NCBI GenBank assembly: GCA_029780695.1
Contig: JAKOYD010000120.1
Span: 1-64,000 of the forward strand
Length of the DNA stretch: 64,000 bases
Direction: 5' to 3'
DNA from: Pseudomonadota bacterium
GTDB lineage: Bacteria > Pseudomonadota > Gammaproteobacteria > Burkholderiales > Burkholderiaceae_C
Positions 1 to 8,574 of this stretch are shown here, one piece after another. The notes under the pieces are model-generated. The model had not been told where the DNA came from. It was given only the letters and a program-made list of their open reading frames with translations, and did not search any database. How positions within the stretch are numbered: the stretch's first letter is position 1; each line of letters starts with the position of its first letter. The position numbers and the translations under genes are program-made.

Positions 1-247
1 GGCCAACTGGCTGCTGCACGGCGTCGTGAGTGAAGGCCAGGTGCGCGCCACGCTGCAGCGCATGGCCGCCCTGGTCGACCAGCAAAACGCCGGCGACCCG
101 CTGTACCGCCCCATGCACGGCCACTTCGACAAGTCGGCCGCCTTCCAGGCCGCCAGCGACCTGATCTTCAAGGGCATCGAGCAGCCCAGCGGCTACACCG
201 AGCCGCTGCTGCACGCCTGGCGGCAGAAGGTGAAGGCGGGGGCTTGA
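1..247 (+). CDS. glcB: Malate synthase G, C-terminal end (partial)
   Basis: Only the last 81 or so codons are present; the frame is open from base 2 to the TGA at 245-247 and the start lies outside the window. The peptide includes [33 protein letters not shown] and [15 protein letters not shown], which I recognise as the conserved C-terminal end of malate synthase G, the cytosolic glyoxylate-cycle enzyme condensing glyoxylate with acetyl-CoA. The catalytic TIM barrel is not visible, so activity cannot be judged. A family A repeat starts directly after the stop codon. Confidence 0.88.
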   Translation, partial: ANWLLHGVVSEGQVRATLQRMAALVDQQNAGDPLYRPMHGHFDKSAAFQAASDLIFKGIEQPSGYTEPLLHAWRQKVKAGA

Positions 248-300
248 TCGCTATCGTAACGATAGCTTCATACCCTTGCTGAATGAGCGCTGCAGCCCGA
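248..300 (+). repeat. Family A palindromic repeat, copy 1
   Basis: Contains GCTATCGTAACGATAGC (250-266), a nearly perfect inverted repeat, followed by a degenerate CTTGC...GAGCGC part. It starts one base after the malate synthase stop codon. It is more diverged than most copies. Confidence 0.55.
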
Positions 301-358
301 TAAAACGCCAGATCGGGCGAGCGGCGCGGCCATGGGTCGGCGCTGGCCGCCGCCCACG

Positions 359-388
359 AAAAAGGACACCGCGCAGGTGTCCTTTTTT
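359..388. terminator. Bidirectional Rho-independent terminator
   Basis: AAAAAGGACACC (359-370) pairs with GGTGTCCTTTTT (376-387) around a 5-nt loop, and T-runs flank the hairpin on both strands. It lies about 30 bp past the stop of the minus-strand DksA-like gene and about 110 bp past the malate synthase stop, so it can serve both convergent genes. Confidence 0.85.
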
Positions 389-416
389 CTTGCGCGGCCG
401 CGGCCGGGCGCGGGCT

Positions 417-806
417 TCAGGCGCGCGCCGCCGCCTGCTTTTGCTCCCACTTGGACTTGCAGGCCACGCAGTGCTGCGTCATCGGCTCGATCTTCAGGCG
501 CTCGAACGGGATGTGGCAGCCGCATTCGTCGCACTGGCCGTAGTCGCCTGCCTCCATGGCCTCCAGCGCGCGGTCAATGCGGGCCAGCTCTTGCGCGTCG
601 AGCGTGCTCAGGGCCGAATCCACCTCGCGCGTCTGGTTGGCCAGACGCGCGTTTTCGTCCTGCGACACGCTGCCGGCGGTGTTCTCGGCCGGCGCCAGGT
701 TGGCGCGGTTCTGCGCCATCTGCGCCTGCAGCTCGCGGCGGCGCGCCAGCAGCAGCTCCTTCAGCTCATTCAGCTGGGCGGCGGTCAGCGGCTGGTTGTT
801 GCTCAT
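417..806 (-). CDS. TraR/DksA-family zinc-finger RNA polymerase-binding factor
   Basis: 129 aa. The N-terminal half is helical and probably forms the coiled coil that enters the RNA polymerase secondary channel. The C-terminal zinc finger is clear: Cys92 and Cys95 in CDECGC, Cys113 and Cys116 in HCVACK. Canonical DksA (about 150 aa in E. coli) has an acidic DxxDxA motif at the coiled-coil tip. I do not see it here; the equivalent stretch is around SVSQDENARLANQ. It may therefore be a DksA paralogue and not the main stringent-response factor. The ATG at 806 has an AGGAGAA ribosome-binding site 6-8 nt upstream. A strong terminator follows the gene. Confidence 0.85.
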   Translation of the reverse strand: MSNNQPLTAAQLNELKELLLARRRELQAQMAQNRANLAPAENTAGSVSQDENARLANQTREVDSALSTLDAQELARIDRALEAMEAGDYGQCDECGCHIPFERLKIEPMTQHCVACKSKWEQKQAAARA

Positions 807-883
807 GTCGTGTTCTCCTGAAATCGTCCAAGCCTGGCCACGCGATGACCGCGCGGCGCCTCATCCCGCAGAATACCACCCGC

Positions 884-1111
884 ATGAACCCGTCTTGCGC
901 GACAGACGCCACCCGTTGCCCGTTGTGCGGCCAGCCCAATGGCTGCGCCCTGGAGACCGAACGCGCCAGCGGCCAGGCGCAGCCGCCGTGCTGGTGCACG
1001 GCGGTGGCGTTTTCGCACGCCTTGCTCGACCGGGTGCCGGCCGACGCGCGCGGCCGCGCCTGCATCTGCCGCGCCTGTGCGGCGCAGGGCCAGGCCGCGG
1101 CGCCGGATTGA
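884..1111 (+). CDS. Cysteine-rich CWC family protein
   Basis: 75 aa. Cysteine pairs occur in RCPLCGQPNGCA, PPCWCTAVAF and ACICRACA, the pattern of the CWC family of small bacterial proteins, presumably metal-binding; their function is not known to me. The ATG at 884 puts the conserved CPLCG close to the N-terminus as in relatives; an in-frame ATG at 845 would add 13 residues. It is divergent from the DksA-like gene and converges on the next gene with a 3-bp gap between stop codons. Confidence 0.75.
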   Translation: MNPSCATDATRCPLCGQPNGCALETERASGQAQPPCWCTAVAFSHALLDRVPADARGRACICRACAAQGQAAAPD

Positions 1112-1114
1112 GCC

Positions 1115-2272
1115 TCAGCGCACCAGCTTTCCTTCGGTGCCGATCATGGTGATGTCGAGGCTGAAATCGACCCGCTTGGCGCTGGGCGAGTACTCGACCA
1201 CGAAATCGCCCATGTCGTAGCGCTGCATGCTTTCGAGCGCGCGCAGCAGCCGCTCGCCATTGGGGTTGGGCCCGGCGCGGCGCAAGCCCTCCACCAGCAC
1301 GCGCGCGGCGATGTAGGCCTCCATGCCCAGGTAGCTGGGCTGCGCCTGCGGGGCAAACGCCTTGAGATCGCGTTGATAGTCGAGCGACAGGCGGCGCGCC
1401 TGGCTGAACGGGTTGGGCGTGGCCTGGGTCACGATGATGCCCCTGGCGTCCTTGCCCAGCGCGCGCGCCAGCGCCTCGGCCGAGTTGACGCTCCACGTGT
1501 AGCGCTGAACCGTGTTGCCGCTCAGCTCCTTGAGCTGGCGCATGGCCAGCGCCGCGCCCTCGCCGACCCCGAAGGTGATGACGGCGGATGGCTTGCCCTC
1601 AAGCACCTTGCTCACGGCCCGCTTGACCAGTTCGGCCTGCTGGGCCGGGTCTTGCGACACGTCGTAGCCCTGCGCGCTGGTCAGCGCCAGGCCTTCCTTG
1701 GTCAGCGCCTCGGTCACCACGGGCACGTATTGGGGACCGACGCCGGCATTGAAGTGCAGGTAGGCGACCTTGTTCCAGCCCATTTGCCTGAGATGGCGCG
1801 CCATCAGCGCGATCTCGTCGTGGTAGTTGGCGCGCGCCGGAAACACGTTGGGCGCCGTCAGGATCTCGCGCACGCCCATCGACGGGCCGATGAGCGGCGT
1901 GTTGGTGCGGCGCAGGATGCCGTCCTTGACCACCGTGATCGCCACCGGCGCGCTGGGTGGCGTGACGATGGCGATGGCGCCTTCGTTCTCTATCAATGCC
2001 TTCACGCCGGCCAGCGACTTGTCGGGCTTGAACTCGTCCTCCTGGAACAGCACCTTGATCTTCTGCCCGTTCACGCCGCCGCCCTTGTTGACGCGGTCGA
2101 TGTAGGCGTCAAAACTGTCCGCCAGCGTGGCCGTGTATTCCTTGGACACCAGCGACGTTTTCGAGCCGACGCGCCCCACCACGATATCGGCCTGCGCCGC
2201 CACCGCCCAACCCAGCCCCATCAGCGCCAACACGGCGCAGCCGCCGCGCCGCACGTCGTGAAATGGTTTCAT
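1115..2272 (-). CDS. Branched-chain amino-acid-type ABC transporter substrate-binding protein
   Basis: 385 aa periplasmic binding protein. Start MKPFHDVRRGGCAVLALMG leads a Sec signal ending near AAQADI. The mature part (IVVGRVGSKT..., DSFDAYIDRVNKGGGVNG, VTPPSAP) is the two-lobe periplasmic-binding fold of the HAAT/LivJ group. Such proteins deliver amino acids, amides or aromatic acids to an ABC permease, but no permease or ATPase gene lies nearby, so the ligand is unknown. The frame is open 68 codons further upstream, but the signal peptide fixes the start at 2272. Confidence 0.85.
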   Translation of the reverse strand: MKPFHDVRRGGCAVLALMGLGWAVAAQADIVVGRVGSKTSLVSKEYTATLADSFDAYIDRVNKGGGVNGQKIKVLFQEDEFKPDKSLAGVKALIENEGAIAIVTPPSAPVAITVVKDGILRRTNTPLIGPSMGVREILTAPNVFPARANYHDEIALMARHLRQMGWNKVAYLHFNAGVGPQYVPVVTEALTKEGLALTSAQGYDVSQDPAQQAELVKRAVSKVLEGKPSAVITFGVGEGAALAMRQLKELSGNTVQRYTWSVNSAEALARALGKDARGIIVTQATPNPFSQARRLSLDYQRDLKAFAPQAQPSYLGMEAYIAARVLVEGLRRAGPNPNGERLLRALESMQRYDMGDFVVEYSPSAKRVDFSLDITMIGTEGKLVR

Positions 2273-2512
2273 GCCCTTCAGCCTTTCTGACAACCGCGAT
2301 GTTCGAAACCCGGGTGCCACTATGCATGAAGCCGCGCCGTTGCCGAACATGGTTTTGTTGGGGCGACGCAAATTCATGCACGCAAGCACACACCTCAATA
2401 CCAAAGTGCACATCCTGGCGTCGCTCGCCACGTTGAATGGCGCGCCAGCGTCCGTGGCCGCGCGACTGACACGCATGAAGGCCCTGACGGCAACGGCCCC
2501 TTTCGGCTGGGC

Positions 2513-3463
2513 TCATGGGGCAGGCGCGCCGCGGCGCAAGGCACCGGTTCCGCCGGATTCGCCGTGCGCCGGCAAGCCTTGCGCCTGCTGCACCAGCAGG
2601 TCCAGCAAGCGACGCGCCGGCAGGGTAAGCGGCGTGTCGGCGCGCCAGAGCGCATGCACCGTGGTGGCCGGCAGCGGGTCTTGCAGCGGCAGCGCCACCA
2701 GACTCATGCCGCGGCCGAAGTAGCTGAAGAACCCTTGCGGCATAAGCGCCAGCACGTCAAGCTCTCGCGCCAGCGCAAGCAGCGTGGAGAACGATTCGCA
2801 GACCACCGGGCTCGGCCGATCCTGCGGCCCGCCCGGCCACAAATCGAGTTGCGCCGGGTCACCCGGACCGCCTTGCGGGCCCGTCGACACCCACCGCGCA
2901 TCGGCCAGCTGCGCCAGGCGCGTGGCGCGCTGCAACGGGTGACCGCGCCGCGCGACCACGACCAGCCGGCTCGTGAACAGCGGCTGATCGGCGATGTCGC
3001 GCCGATCACCATCGCGTGGCATCGGCCCGACGGCCAGGTCAAGCTCGCCGGTGCGCAACTGGGCGAACGCGCGCGGATACAAGGTGTCCAGAACGCGCAC
3101 GCGCACCCGCGGCCAGCGCGCGCCATAGCGCGCCAGCGCTCCCGGCAGCAGCACGCTCGCGGCCGCGGGCGACACGCCCACGGCGACCGAAGCCTGTCGA
3201 CTGGCGTTGTGCCAGGCCACTTCCTCGCGCGCGCGCGCCAGCTCGCGCAATGCCACCGCGCCACGCGCGGCCAGCAATTCGCCGGCCGGCGCCAGGCGCA
3301 CGCCCTTGCTGGATCGAATCACCAGCTGGGCGCCGAACTCTTCCTCCAGCTGGCGCAGCGACTTGGTGAGCGCGGGCTGCGACACGTGCAGCACGTCGGC
3401 CGCCGCGCGCAGGCTGCCCCGTTCGGACAGCGCCAGCAGAAGCTCCAGCTGCTGAAGACGCAT
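2513..3463 (-). CDS. LysR-family transcriptional regulator
   Basis: 316 aa. The winged helix-turn-helix is at residues about 3-60 (GSLRAAADVLHVSQPALTKS), followed by a LysR substrate-binding domain (SVAVGVSPAAASVLLPG..., ELDLAVGPMP). The ATG at 3463 gives MRLQQLELLLALSERG, the usual LysR beginning. It is divergent from the sulfatase-cupin-Bug genes, with a T-N11-A palindrome between them (3479-3495), so it probably controls that unit in response to its substrate. The effector is unknown. Confidence 0.88.
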   Translation of the reverse strand: MRLQQLELLLALSERGSLRAAADVLHVSQPALTKSLRQLEEEFGAQLVIRSSKGVRLAPAGELLAARGAVALRELARAREEVAWHNASRQASVAVGVSPAAASVLLPGALARYGARWPRVRVRVLDTLYPRAFAQLRTGELDLAVGPMPRDGDRRDIADQPLFTSRLVVVARRGHPLQRATRLAQLADARWVSTGPQGGPGDPAQLDLWPGGPQDRPSPVVCESFSTLLALARELDVLALMPQGFFSYFGRGMSLVALPLQDPLPATTVHALWRADTPLTLPARRLLDLLVQQAQGLPAHGESGGTGALRRGAPAP

Positions 3464-3478
3464 GCATCGCTCCTTTCC

Positions 3479-3495
3479 GATAATCAAAAATTATC
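3479..3495. promoter_or_regulatory. Probable LysR operator in a divergent promoter
   Basis: GATAATCAAAAATTATC is a perfect 6-bp inverted repeat with a 5-bp spacer and contains a T-N11-A LysR box. It lies 16 bp upstream of the lysR start and about 80 bp upstream of the sulfatase start, in an unusually AT-rich patch. Confidence 0.6.
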
Positions 3496-3575
3496 ACATC
3501 GCCAAAAAAGTACACTCGCCGACACACGGTGGGCCTACCATGCGCCATCGTCAATCGAGTGCGAGAAAGGTCGCC

Positions 3576-5309
3576 ATGGGTGCGCGGGTACGCAACGTTC
3601 TTTTCATCATGTGCGATCAGTTGCGGGCAGACCACTTGTCCTGCTACGGTCATCCACGGCTGCACACGCCGCACCTCGACGCGCTGGCGGCGCGCGGCGT
3701 GATCTTTGATCGCGCCTACGTGCAGTCGCCGGTGTGCGGTCCGTCGCGCATGAGCTACTACACGGGCCGCTACGTCAACGGCCACGGCGCAAGCTGGAAT
3801 TTCGTGCCGATCCGCGCCGGCGAGATGACCATCGGCGACCACCTGCGGCCACTGGGCGTGCGTTCGGTGCTGGTGGGCAAAACGCACATGCGCGCCGACC
3901 TGTCTGGCATGTCGCGCATGGGCATTGATCCGCGCTCGCAAGTGGGCGTGCGCATCTCCGAATGCGGCTTCGACCCCTACGAGCGCGACGACGGCATTCA
4001 CCCCTATTCCGGCCACGACCCCGACCCGGCCTACAGCGATTACCTGCGCGCGCAGGGTTTTGGCGGCGATAACCCCTGGGAAGAATGGGCCAACTCGACG
4101 CAGGACGAGGACGGCAGCATCCATTCCGGCTGGTTCCTGAAATACAGCAACCGCGCCGCGCGCATTCCGGCCGAACACTCCGAAACGCCCTACATCACGC
4201 GCCGCGCCATGGACTTCATGCGCGAGGCGGACGACCAACCCTGGCTGATGCACCTGTCGTACATCAAGCCGCACTGGCCCTACCTGGCGCCCGAACCGTA
4301 CGCCAGCATGTACGGCCCCGCGGACGCCTTGCCGGTGGTGCGCAGCGAGGACGAATTGCGCGAGCCGCACCCCGTGTACAAGGCCATGACCGAGCACCGC
4401 GTGTCGCGCACGTTCTCGCAGCCGGGCGTGCGCGAGGCCGTGATGCCCGGCTACATGGCGCTCATCAAGCAGATCGACGACGAACTGGGCAAGCTGTTCG
4501 CGTTCATGCGCGAACGCGGTCTGATGGACAACACCATGATCGTGTTCTGCGCCGATCATGGCGACTACCTGGGCGATCACTGGATGGGCGAAAAGGACTT
4601 GTTCCACGAGCCGGTGATCCGCACGCCGCTGATCGTGGTCGACCCCGATCCGCGCGCCGACGCCACGCGCGGCACGCGCTGCGACCGGCTGGTGGAAGCC
4701 ATCGACCTGGCGCCCACCTTTCTCGACGTGTACGGCGGCGCGGCCGTGCCGCACATCCTGGATGGTCGCTCGCTGCGGCCGCTGCTGTTCGGCCAGCCAA
4801 CCGACTGGCGCGAACACGTGGTGTGCGAATACGACTTCTCGTTCCAGGACTCGCGCATCGCTCTGCAGGTCAAGCCGCGCGACGCCTGGATGCGCATGAT
4901 CCGCGACGAACGCTGGAAATACGTGCTGTTCGAGACCTTCCGCCCCATGTTGTTCGACTTGCAGCAAGACCCGAACGAGCTGCACGACATGGGCGCCAGC
5001 GACGCACCCGAGCACGTGGCCGCGCGCGCGCGCCTGCACGAGGCGCTGTTCAAGTGGGCGCGCCAGCCGCGCCACCGCGCCACGGTGTCCGACGGCGCCA
5101 TCGAATCGGTGCAGGTGCAGGAGCGCATCACCGAAGGCGGCATCCTGATCGGCTACTGGGACGAGCAGGATCTGGCGCAGGCGCGGCCGCATTTCAAGCC
5201 GCGCTTTGCCTCCACCAACCCCATCGTCAAGCCGACGCTCGCGCGGCTGGCCGAGCCGGCCGCCACCACGGCGTCCCACCCCCCAACCAAGGAGGCCGAA
5301 CATGGCTGA
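3576..5309 (+). CDS. Sulfatase-family hydrolase (sulfatase or phosphonate monoesterase type)
   Basis: 577 aa, alkaline-phosphatase superfamily. Metal ligands start in LFIMCDQLRADHLS. The sulfatase signature SPVCGPSRMSYYTGR (CxPxR) has Cys54 as the residue expected to mature to formylglycine; FCADHGDYLGDH supplies further metal ligands. The C-terminal part (DWREHVVCEYDFSF, RWKYVLFETFRPMLFDL) resembles bacterial phosphonate monoester hydrolases as much as arylsulfatases, so the bond cleaved (sulfate, phosphate or phosphonate ester) is undecided. No signal peptide is seen, suggesting a cytosolic enzyme. The ATG at 3576 has GAAAGG 7 nt upstream; the in-frame ATG at 3540 lacks such a site. The 3' end overlaps the cupin gene by 8 bp. 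Confidence 0.85.
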   Translation: MGARVRNVLFIMCDQLRADHLSCYGHPRLHTPHLDALAARGVIFDRAYVQSPVCGPSRMSYYTGRYVNGHGASWNFVPIRAGEMTIGDHLRPLGVRSVLVGKTHMRADLSGMSRMGIDPRSQVGVRISECGFDPYERDDGIHPYSGHDPDPAYSDYLRAQGFGGDNPWEEWANSTQDEDGSIHSGWFLKYSNRAARIPAEHSETPYITRRAMDFMREADDQPWLMHLSYIKPHWPYLAPEPYASMYGPADALPVVRSEDELREPHPVYKAMTEHRVSRTFSQPGVREAVMPGYMALIKQIDDELGKLFAFMRERGLMDNTMIVFCADHGDYLGDHWMGEKDLFHEPVIRTPLIVVDPDPRADATRGTRCDRLVEAIDLAPTFLDVYGGAAVPHILDGRSLRPLLFGQPTDWREHVVCEYDFSFQDSRIALQVKPRDAWMRMIRDERWKYVLFETFRPMLFDLQQDPNELHDMGASDAPEHVAARARLHEALFKWARQPRHRATVSDGAIESVQVQERITEGGILIGYWDEQDLAQARPHFKPRFASTNPIVKPTLARLAEPAATTASHPPTKEAEHG

Positions 5310-5751
5310 ATCCCCCGACATCACGCGCGCCAACGCCAGCCTGGACGGCGTGTCCTGGAACATCCTGGGGCAAATCTACGTGCCCAAGCAGGTGACGGAA
5401 GAAAGCTTTGCCTGGCACGCGACCTTCCCCGAAGAAACCTTCGTGCCGCCGCACGTGCACCACGCGCAGGACGAATACATCTTCGTGCTGGACGGCCGCA
5501 TCGATCTGCTGCTGGACGGCCGCAAGACATCGGCCGCCACCGGCGACCTGGTGCGCATGCCGCGCGGCATTCCGCACGCCTTCTTCAACAACTCCGGCAA
5601 GCCCGTGACGGCGCTGTTCTGGGCCGCGCCGGCCGGCCGGCTGGTCGACTTGTACCGGCGCATCCACAACATGTCCAGCCCGGCCGAGGTGGTGCAGGTG
5701 GCCGACGAGTACGGCGTGCACTTCTTTCCACCCGTGTCCTCCGCGGCCTGA
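5302..5751 (+). CDS. Small cupin-domain protein
   Basis: 149 aa, single cupin domain. The first cupin motif carries the metal ligands PPHVHHAQDEYIFVLDG and the second is around GDLVRMPRGIPHAFFN. Such proteins are metal-dependent isomerases, dioxygenases or ligand sensors; this one cannot be assigned. AAGGAGG (5289-5295) precedes the ATG at 5302, which lies inside the end of the sulfatase gene, so the two are translationally coupled and the cupin probably acts on a substrate or product of that enzyme. Confidence 0.85.
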   Translation: MAESPDITRANASLDGVSWNILGQIYVPKQVTEESFAWHATFPEETFVPPHVHHAQDEYIFVLDGRIDLLLDGRKTSAATGDLVRMPRGIPHAFFNNSGKPVTALFWAAPAGRLVDLYRRIHNMSSPAEVVQVADEYGVHFFPPVSSAA

Positions 5752-5788
5752 GGGCCACGCCTTTCCCTTGTCGTTCTCAGGAGCCATC

Positions 5789-6769
5789 ATGATCCGCCGC
5801 CGCCACGCCCTGACCACCCTTGCCGCCGCCAGCGCCCTGCCCTGGGCCACGCTGACGCGGGCCGAGTCCGCGTACCCCAGCAAGCCGATCCGCATCATCG
5901 TGCCCTTGCCGCCGGGCAGCCCGCCCGACGTGCTGGCGCGCACCATCGGCGAGCGCCTGCAGCACGACTGGAAGCAACCCGTGGTGGTCGACAACAAACC
6001 CGGCGCCACCGGCATGATCGGCATGGACGCGGTGGCCAAGGCCGCGCCCGACGGCTACACCATGGGCATTCTGTTTCTGACCCACACCGTGCTGCCGGAG
6101 CTGTTCGGCAAGATGCCCTACGACACCGCGCGCGACCTGGCGCCGGTGGCCAACGTCGCCTGGATCTACAACGTGCTGGTGGTGCCGGCGCATTCACCGA
6201 TCAAGTCGCTGCGCGACCTGGTCGACCGCGCCAAGGCGCAGCCCGGCAAGCTCACCTATGGTTCCGGCGGCATCGGCTCGCCCGCGCACCTGCTGGGCGA
6301 AACTTTCAGCCAGACCGCGCAGGTGAAGATGCTGCACGTGCCGTTCCGAGGGCCGGCCGAGGCGGTGCAGGGCCTGCTGGGCGGCCAGGTGGATGCCATG
6401 TTCGCCACCACGTCGGTGGCCGTGCCCATGGCGCGTGGCGGCAAGGTGCAGGCGCTGGCGGTCACCAGCCCAACCCGGCTGGCCGCGCTGCCTTCTGTGC
6501 CGACGGTGGCTGAAGCGGGGGTCACCGGCTTCGAAATTCGCGAATGGGAAGGCGTGGTGGCGCCCCGGGGCACGCCGGTGCCCGTCGTCTACCAATGGAA
6601 CAAGGCGCTGGCCGGCATCATGGCGCAGCCCGAAGTCAAGACGCGCCTGACCGAACTGGGCATGACGCCGGCCGACCCGAACACGCCGATCGAGTTCGGC
6701 AAGCTCATCACCAGCGAACTGGGCTACTGGAGCCGGCTGGTCAAGACAGCCGGCATCAAGGCGCAATGA
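5789..6769 (+). CDS. Bug/TctC-family tripartite tricarboxylate receptor
   Basis: 326 aa. Signal peptide MIRRRHALTTLAAASALPWA ends at about residue 28 (RAESAYPSKPIR). The mature part has Bug-family hallmarks: YPSKPIRIIVP, VVVDNKPGATGMIGMDAVAKAAPDGYT, LLGGQVDAMFA. Members bind carboxylates or similar anions in the periplasm for TctAB-type carriers. No tctA/tctB lies nearby, which is common for the expanded Bug repertoire of Burkholderiales. TCAGGAG precedes the ATG. It sits 37 bp after the cupin and probably captures the substrate of the sulfatase unit. Confidence 0.9.
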   Translation: MIRRRHALTTLAAASALPWATLTRAESAYPSKPIRIIVPLPPGSPPDVLARTIGERLQHDWKQPVVVDNKPGATGMIGMDAVAKAAPDGYTMGILFLTHTVLPELFGKMPYDTARDLAPVANVAWIYNVLVVPAHSPIKSLRDLVDRAKAQPGKLTYGSGGIGSPAHLLGETFSQTAQVKMLHVPFRGPAEAVQGLLGGQVDAMFATTSVAVPMARGGKVQALAVTSPTRLAALPSVPTVAEAGVTGFEIREWEGVVAPRGTPVPVVYQWNKALAGIMAQPEVKTRLTELGMTPADPNTPIEFGKLITSELGYWSRLVKTAGIKAQ

Positions 6770-6917
6770 CGCGGGGGCGGGGCGCCGCCTGCGTCAGCCC
6801 CTGGCCGCATGGCAGGCCCTTCGTCCAGCGCGCGCCGGGCACCGCCCGCGCGTGCGGGCATGATAGGGTGGGCCGCGCCGCCCCTCCGGCGCGCCCCACC
6901 CCACCCCCTGCCGCGCC

Positions 6918-8390
6918 ATGCCCAGCCCGCCGCCTGATGCCCCACCTGGTTCGGTAGCCGCGCTGCGCGCGCGCTATGGCGAGCGCTACCGCTGGCTGCT
7001 GCTGGTCGCGCTGATGGTGGGCGTGATGGCGTCGATCATGTCGTCCACGGTGGTGAACGTGGCCATTCCCGGTCTGTCGCACCAGTTCGCGCTGGGGCAG
7101 GAACGCGCGCAGTGGGTCACCAGCGGCTTCATGGTGGCCAGCACGGTGTCGATGCTGGTGACGCCCTGGCTGCTGGCGCGCTACGGCTACCGCGCCACCT
7201 ACGCCGGCTGCATGTGGCTGCTGCTGGCCGGCGGCCTGCTGGGCGGCTTGGCGCAGACCTTCGAGCTGGTGCTTCTGGCGCGCGTGGTCGAGGGTCTGGC
7301 GGCCGGTGTGGTGCAGCCGATTCCGGCCATCGTCATCATGCGCGCGTTCGAGCCGCACGAGCAGGGCCGCGCCAGTGGGCTGTTCGGCATGGGCGTGGTG
7401 CTGGCGCCGGCGGTGGGGCCGTCGATTGGCGGGCTGCTGGTCGATGCGTTCGGCTGGCGCTCGATCTTCTTCATGGTGGCGCCGTTCTGCGCCGTGTCGC
7501 TGTGGCTGGCGCACCGCTATGTGCCGACCACGGCGCCGGGCGGTGCGATGGCCAACCGGGACGAGTCGCTGGACTGGGTTGGCCTGGCGGTCGGCACGCT
7601 GGGCACGCTGAGCCTGCTGAACGGCCTGGTCGCCCTGCGCCGCGGGCCGCCCGCCGAGGCGCTGGGCCTGCTGGTGCTGGCGCTGGCGTGCGGGGCCGGC
7701 TTCGTGCTGTGGCAGAAGCGCCGCATGGCGGCCGGGCAGGCGCCGCTGATGAACCTGCGGCTGTACGCGTGGCGGCCATTTGCCATGGGCGCGCTGGTGG
7801 CGCTGATCTACGGCACGGCGCTGTTCGGCTCGACCTACCTGCTGCCGGTGTACATGCAGATGGGCCTGGGCCTGTCGGCGGCCAGTGTGGGCGCCATCCT
7901 GCTGCCGTCCGGGCTGGTGCTGGCGGTGGTGATTCCGCTGGCAGCGCGGCTGGCCGACCGCATGCCGGCGCGCGGCCTGGTCAGCACCGGGCTGTCGCTG
8001 CTGGCGCTGTCGTTCGCCGCCATGGTGACGATGCAGCTGGGCGGCAGCCTGTGGTGGCTGATGGGGCTGACCATCGTCGGCCGCGTCGGCCTGGGCTTCA
8101 TCCTGCCGTCGCTCAACCTGGGCGCCATGCGCGGGCTGGACAAGGCGCTGATCTCGCAGGCCTCCAGCGCCATCAACTTCGTGCGCATGCTGGGCGGCGC
8201 GGCGGGCGTCAGCCTGTGCGGCATCGCGCTGGAGTGGCGCCTGGCCGCGCACGGCACGTCGCTGACCGACGGCGCGTACCCGGCCGCGCGGCTGGCCGCG
8301 TTCGACGAGGTGTTCTTGATGCTGGCCGCACTGTGCGCGCTGGCCATGCTGGCGGCGCGCGGGCTGGGCACGCACGGGCGCCTGACCTAG
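6918..8390 (+). CDS. MFS drug:H+ antiporter, DHA2 (EmrB/QacA) type
   Basis: 490 aa inner-membrane protein with about 14 predicted transmembrane helices, the DHA2 length and pattern. Motif A-like WLLARYGYR follows helix 2, and the antiporter motif C region reads GMGVVLAPAVGPSIGGLL. The N-terminal helix MVGVMASIMSSTVVNVAIP is typical of EmrB relatives. No membrane-fusion partner (EmrA) is adjacent. It follows the Bug gene on the same strand after 148 bp with no obvious terminator, so cotranscription with the catabolic unit is possible but not shown. Confidence 0.88.
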   Translation: MPSPPPDAPPGSVAALRARYGERYRWLLLVALMVGVMASIMSSTVVNVAIPGLSHQFALGQERAQWVTSGFMVASTVSMLVTPWLLARYGYRATYAGCMWLLLAGGLLGGLAQTFELVLLARVVEGLAAGVVQPIPAIVIMRAFEPHEQGRASGLFGMGVVLAPAVGPSIGGLLVDAFGWRSIFFMVAPFCAVSLWLAHRYVPTTAPGGAMANRDESLDWVGLAVGTLGTLSLLNGLVALRRGPPAEALGLLVLALACGAGFVLWQKRRMAAGQAPLMNLRLYAWRPFAMGALVALIYGTALFGSTYLLPVYMQMGLGLSAASVGAILLPSGLVLAVVIPLAARLADRMPARGLVSTGLSLLALSFAAMVTMQLGGSLWWLMGLTIVGRVGLGFILPSLNLGAMRGLDKALISQASSAINFVRMLGGAAGVSLCGIALEWRLAAHGTSLTDGAYPAARLAAFDEVFLMLAALCALAMLAARGLGTHGRLT

Positions 8391-8397
8391 GAGTCTA

Positions 8398-8544
8398 CGC
8401 GGCAGAAGGCGTCGAAGCGAAACGTGCGAAAAACGAGGACAGCGTGGTGGTACCGACCAGCCCATAGCCGAGCTATGGGCGCCGGAGGTAGCGCCGCGAT
8501 GGACCGTTTTCTCGCGCGTTGCAGCCGACGCATCTTCTGCCGCG
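8398..8544. repeat. 147-bp imperfect inverted repeat (long stem-loop)
   Basis: Outer arms CGCGGCAGAAG (8398-8408) and CTTCTGCCGCG (8534-8544) match perfectly. The tip GCCCATAGC-CGA-GCTATGGGC (8460-8480) is also perfect. Between them the arms match with indels (GCGTCG / CGACGC; CGAAAAACG / CGTTTTCTCG). It fills the gap between the MFS gene and the amidotransferase gene. It has no coding capacity and no T-run, so it is not a simple terminator. Confidence 0.6.
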
Positions 8545-8574
8545 CAGGCTCCTGGCGCGGGTAGGATTCAGCCC

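Noticed and set aside
2296..2325. GTTCGAAACC resembling a tRNA T-arm
   Set aside because: No acceptor, anticodon or D-arm partner sequence can be placed around it.
3039..5363. 774-codon minus-strand open frame opposite the sulfatase
   Set aside because: Antisense shadow of the sulfatase gene, low-complexity translation, no recognisable domain.
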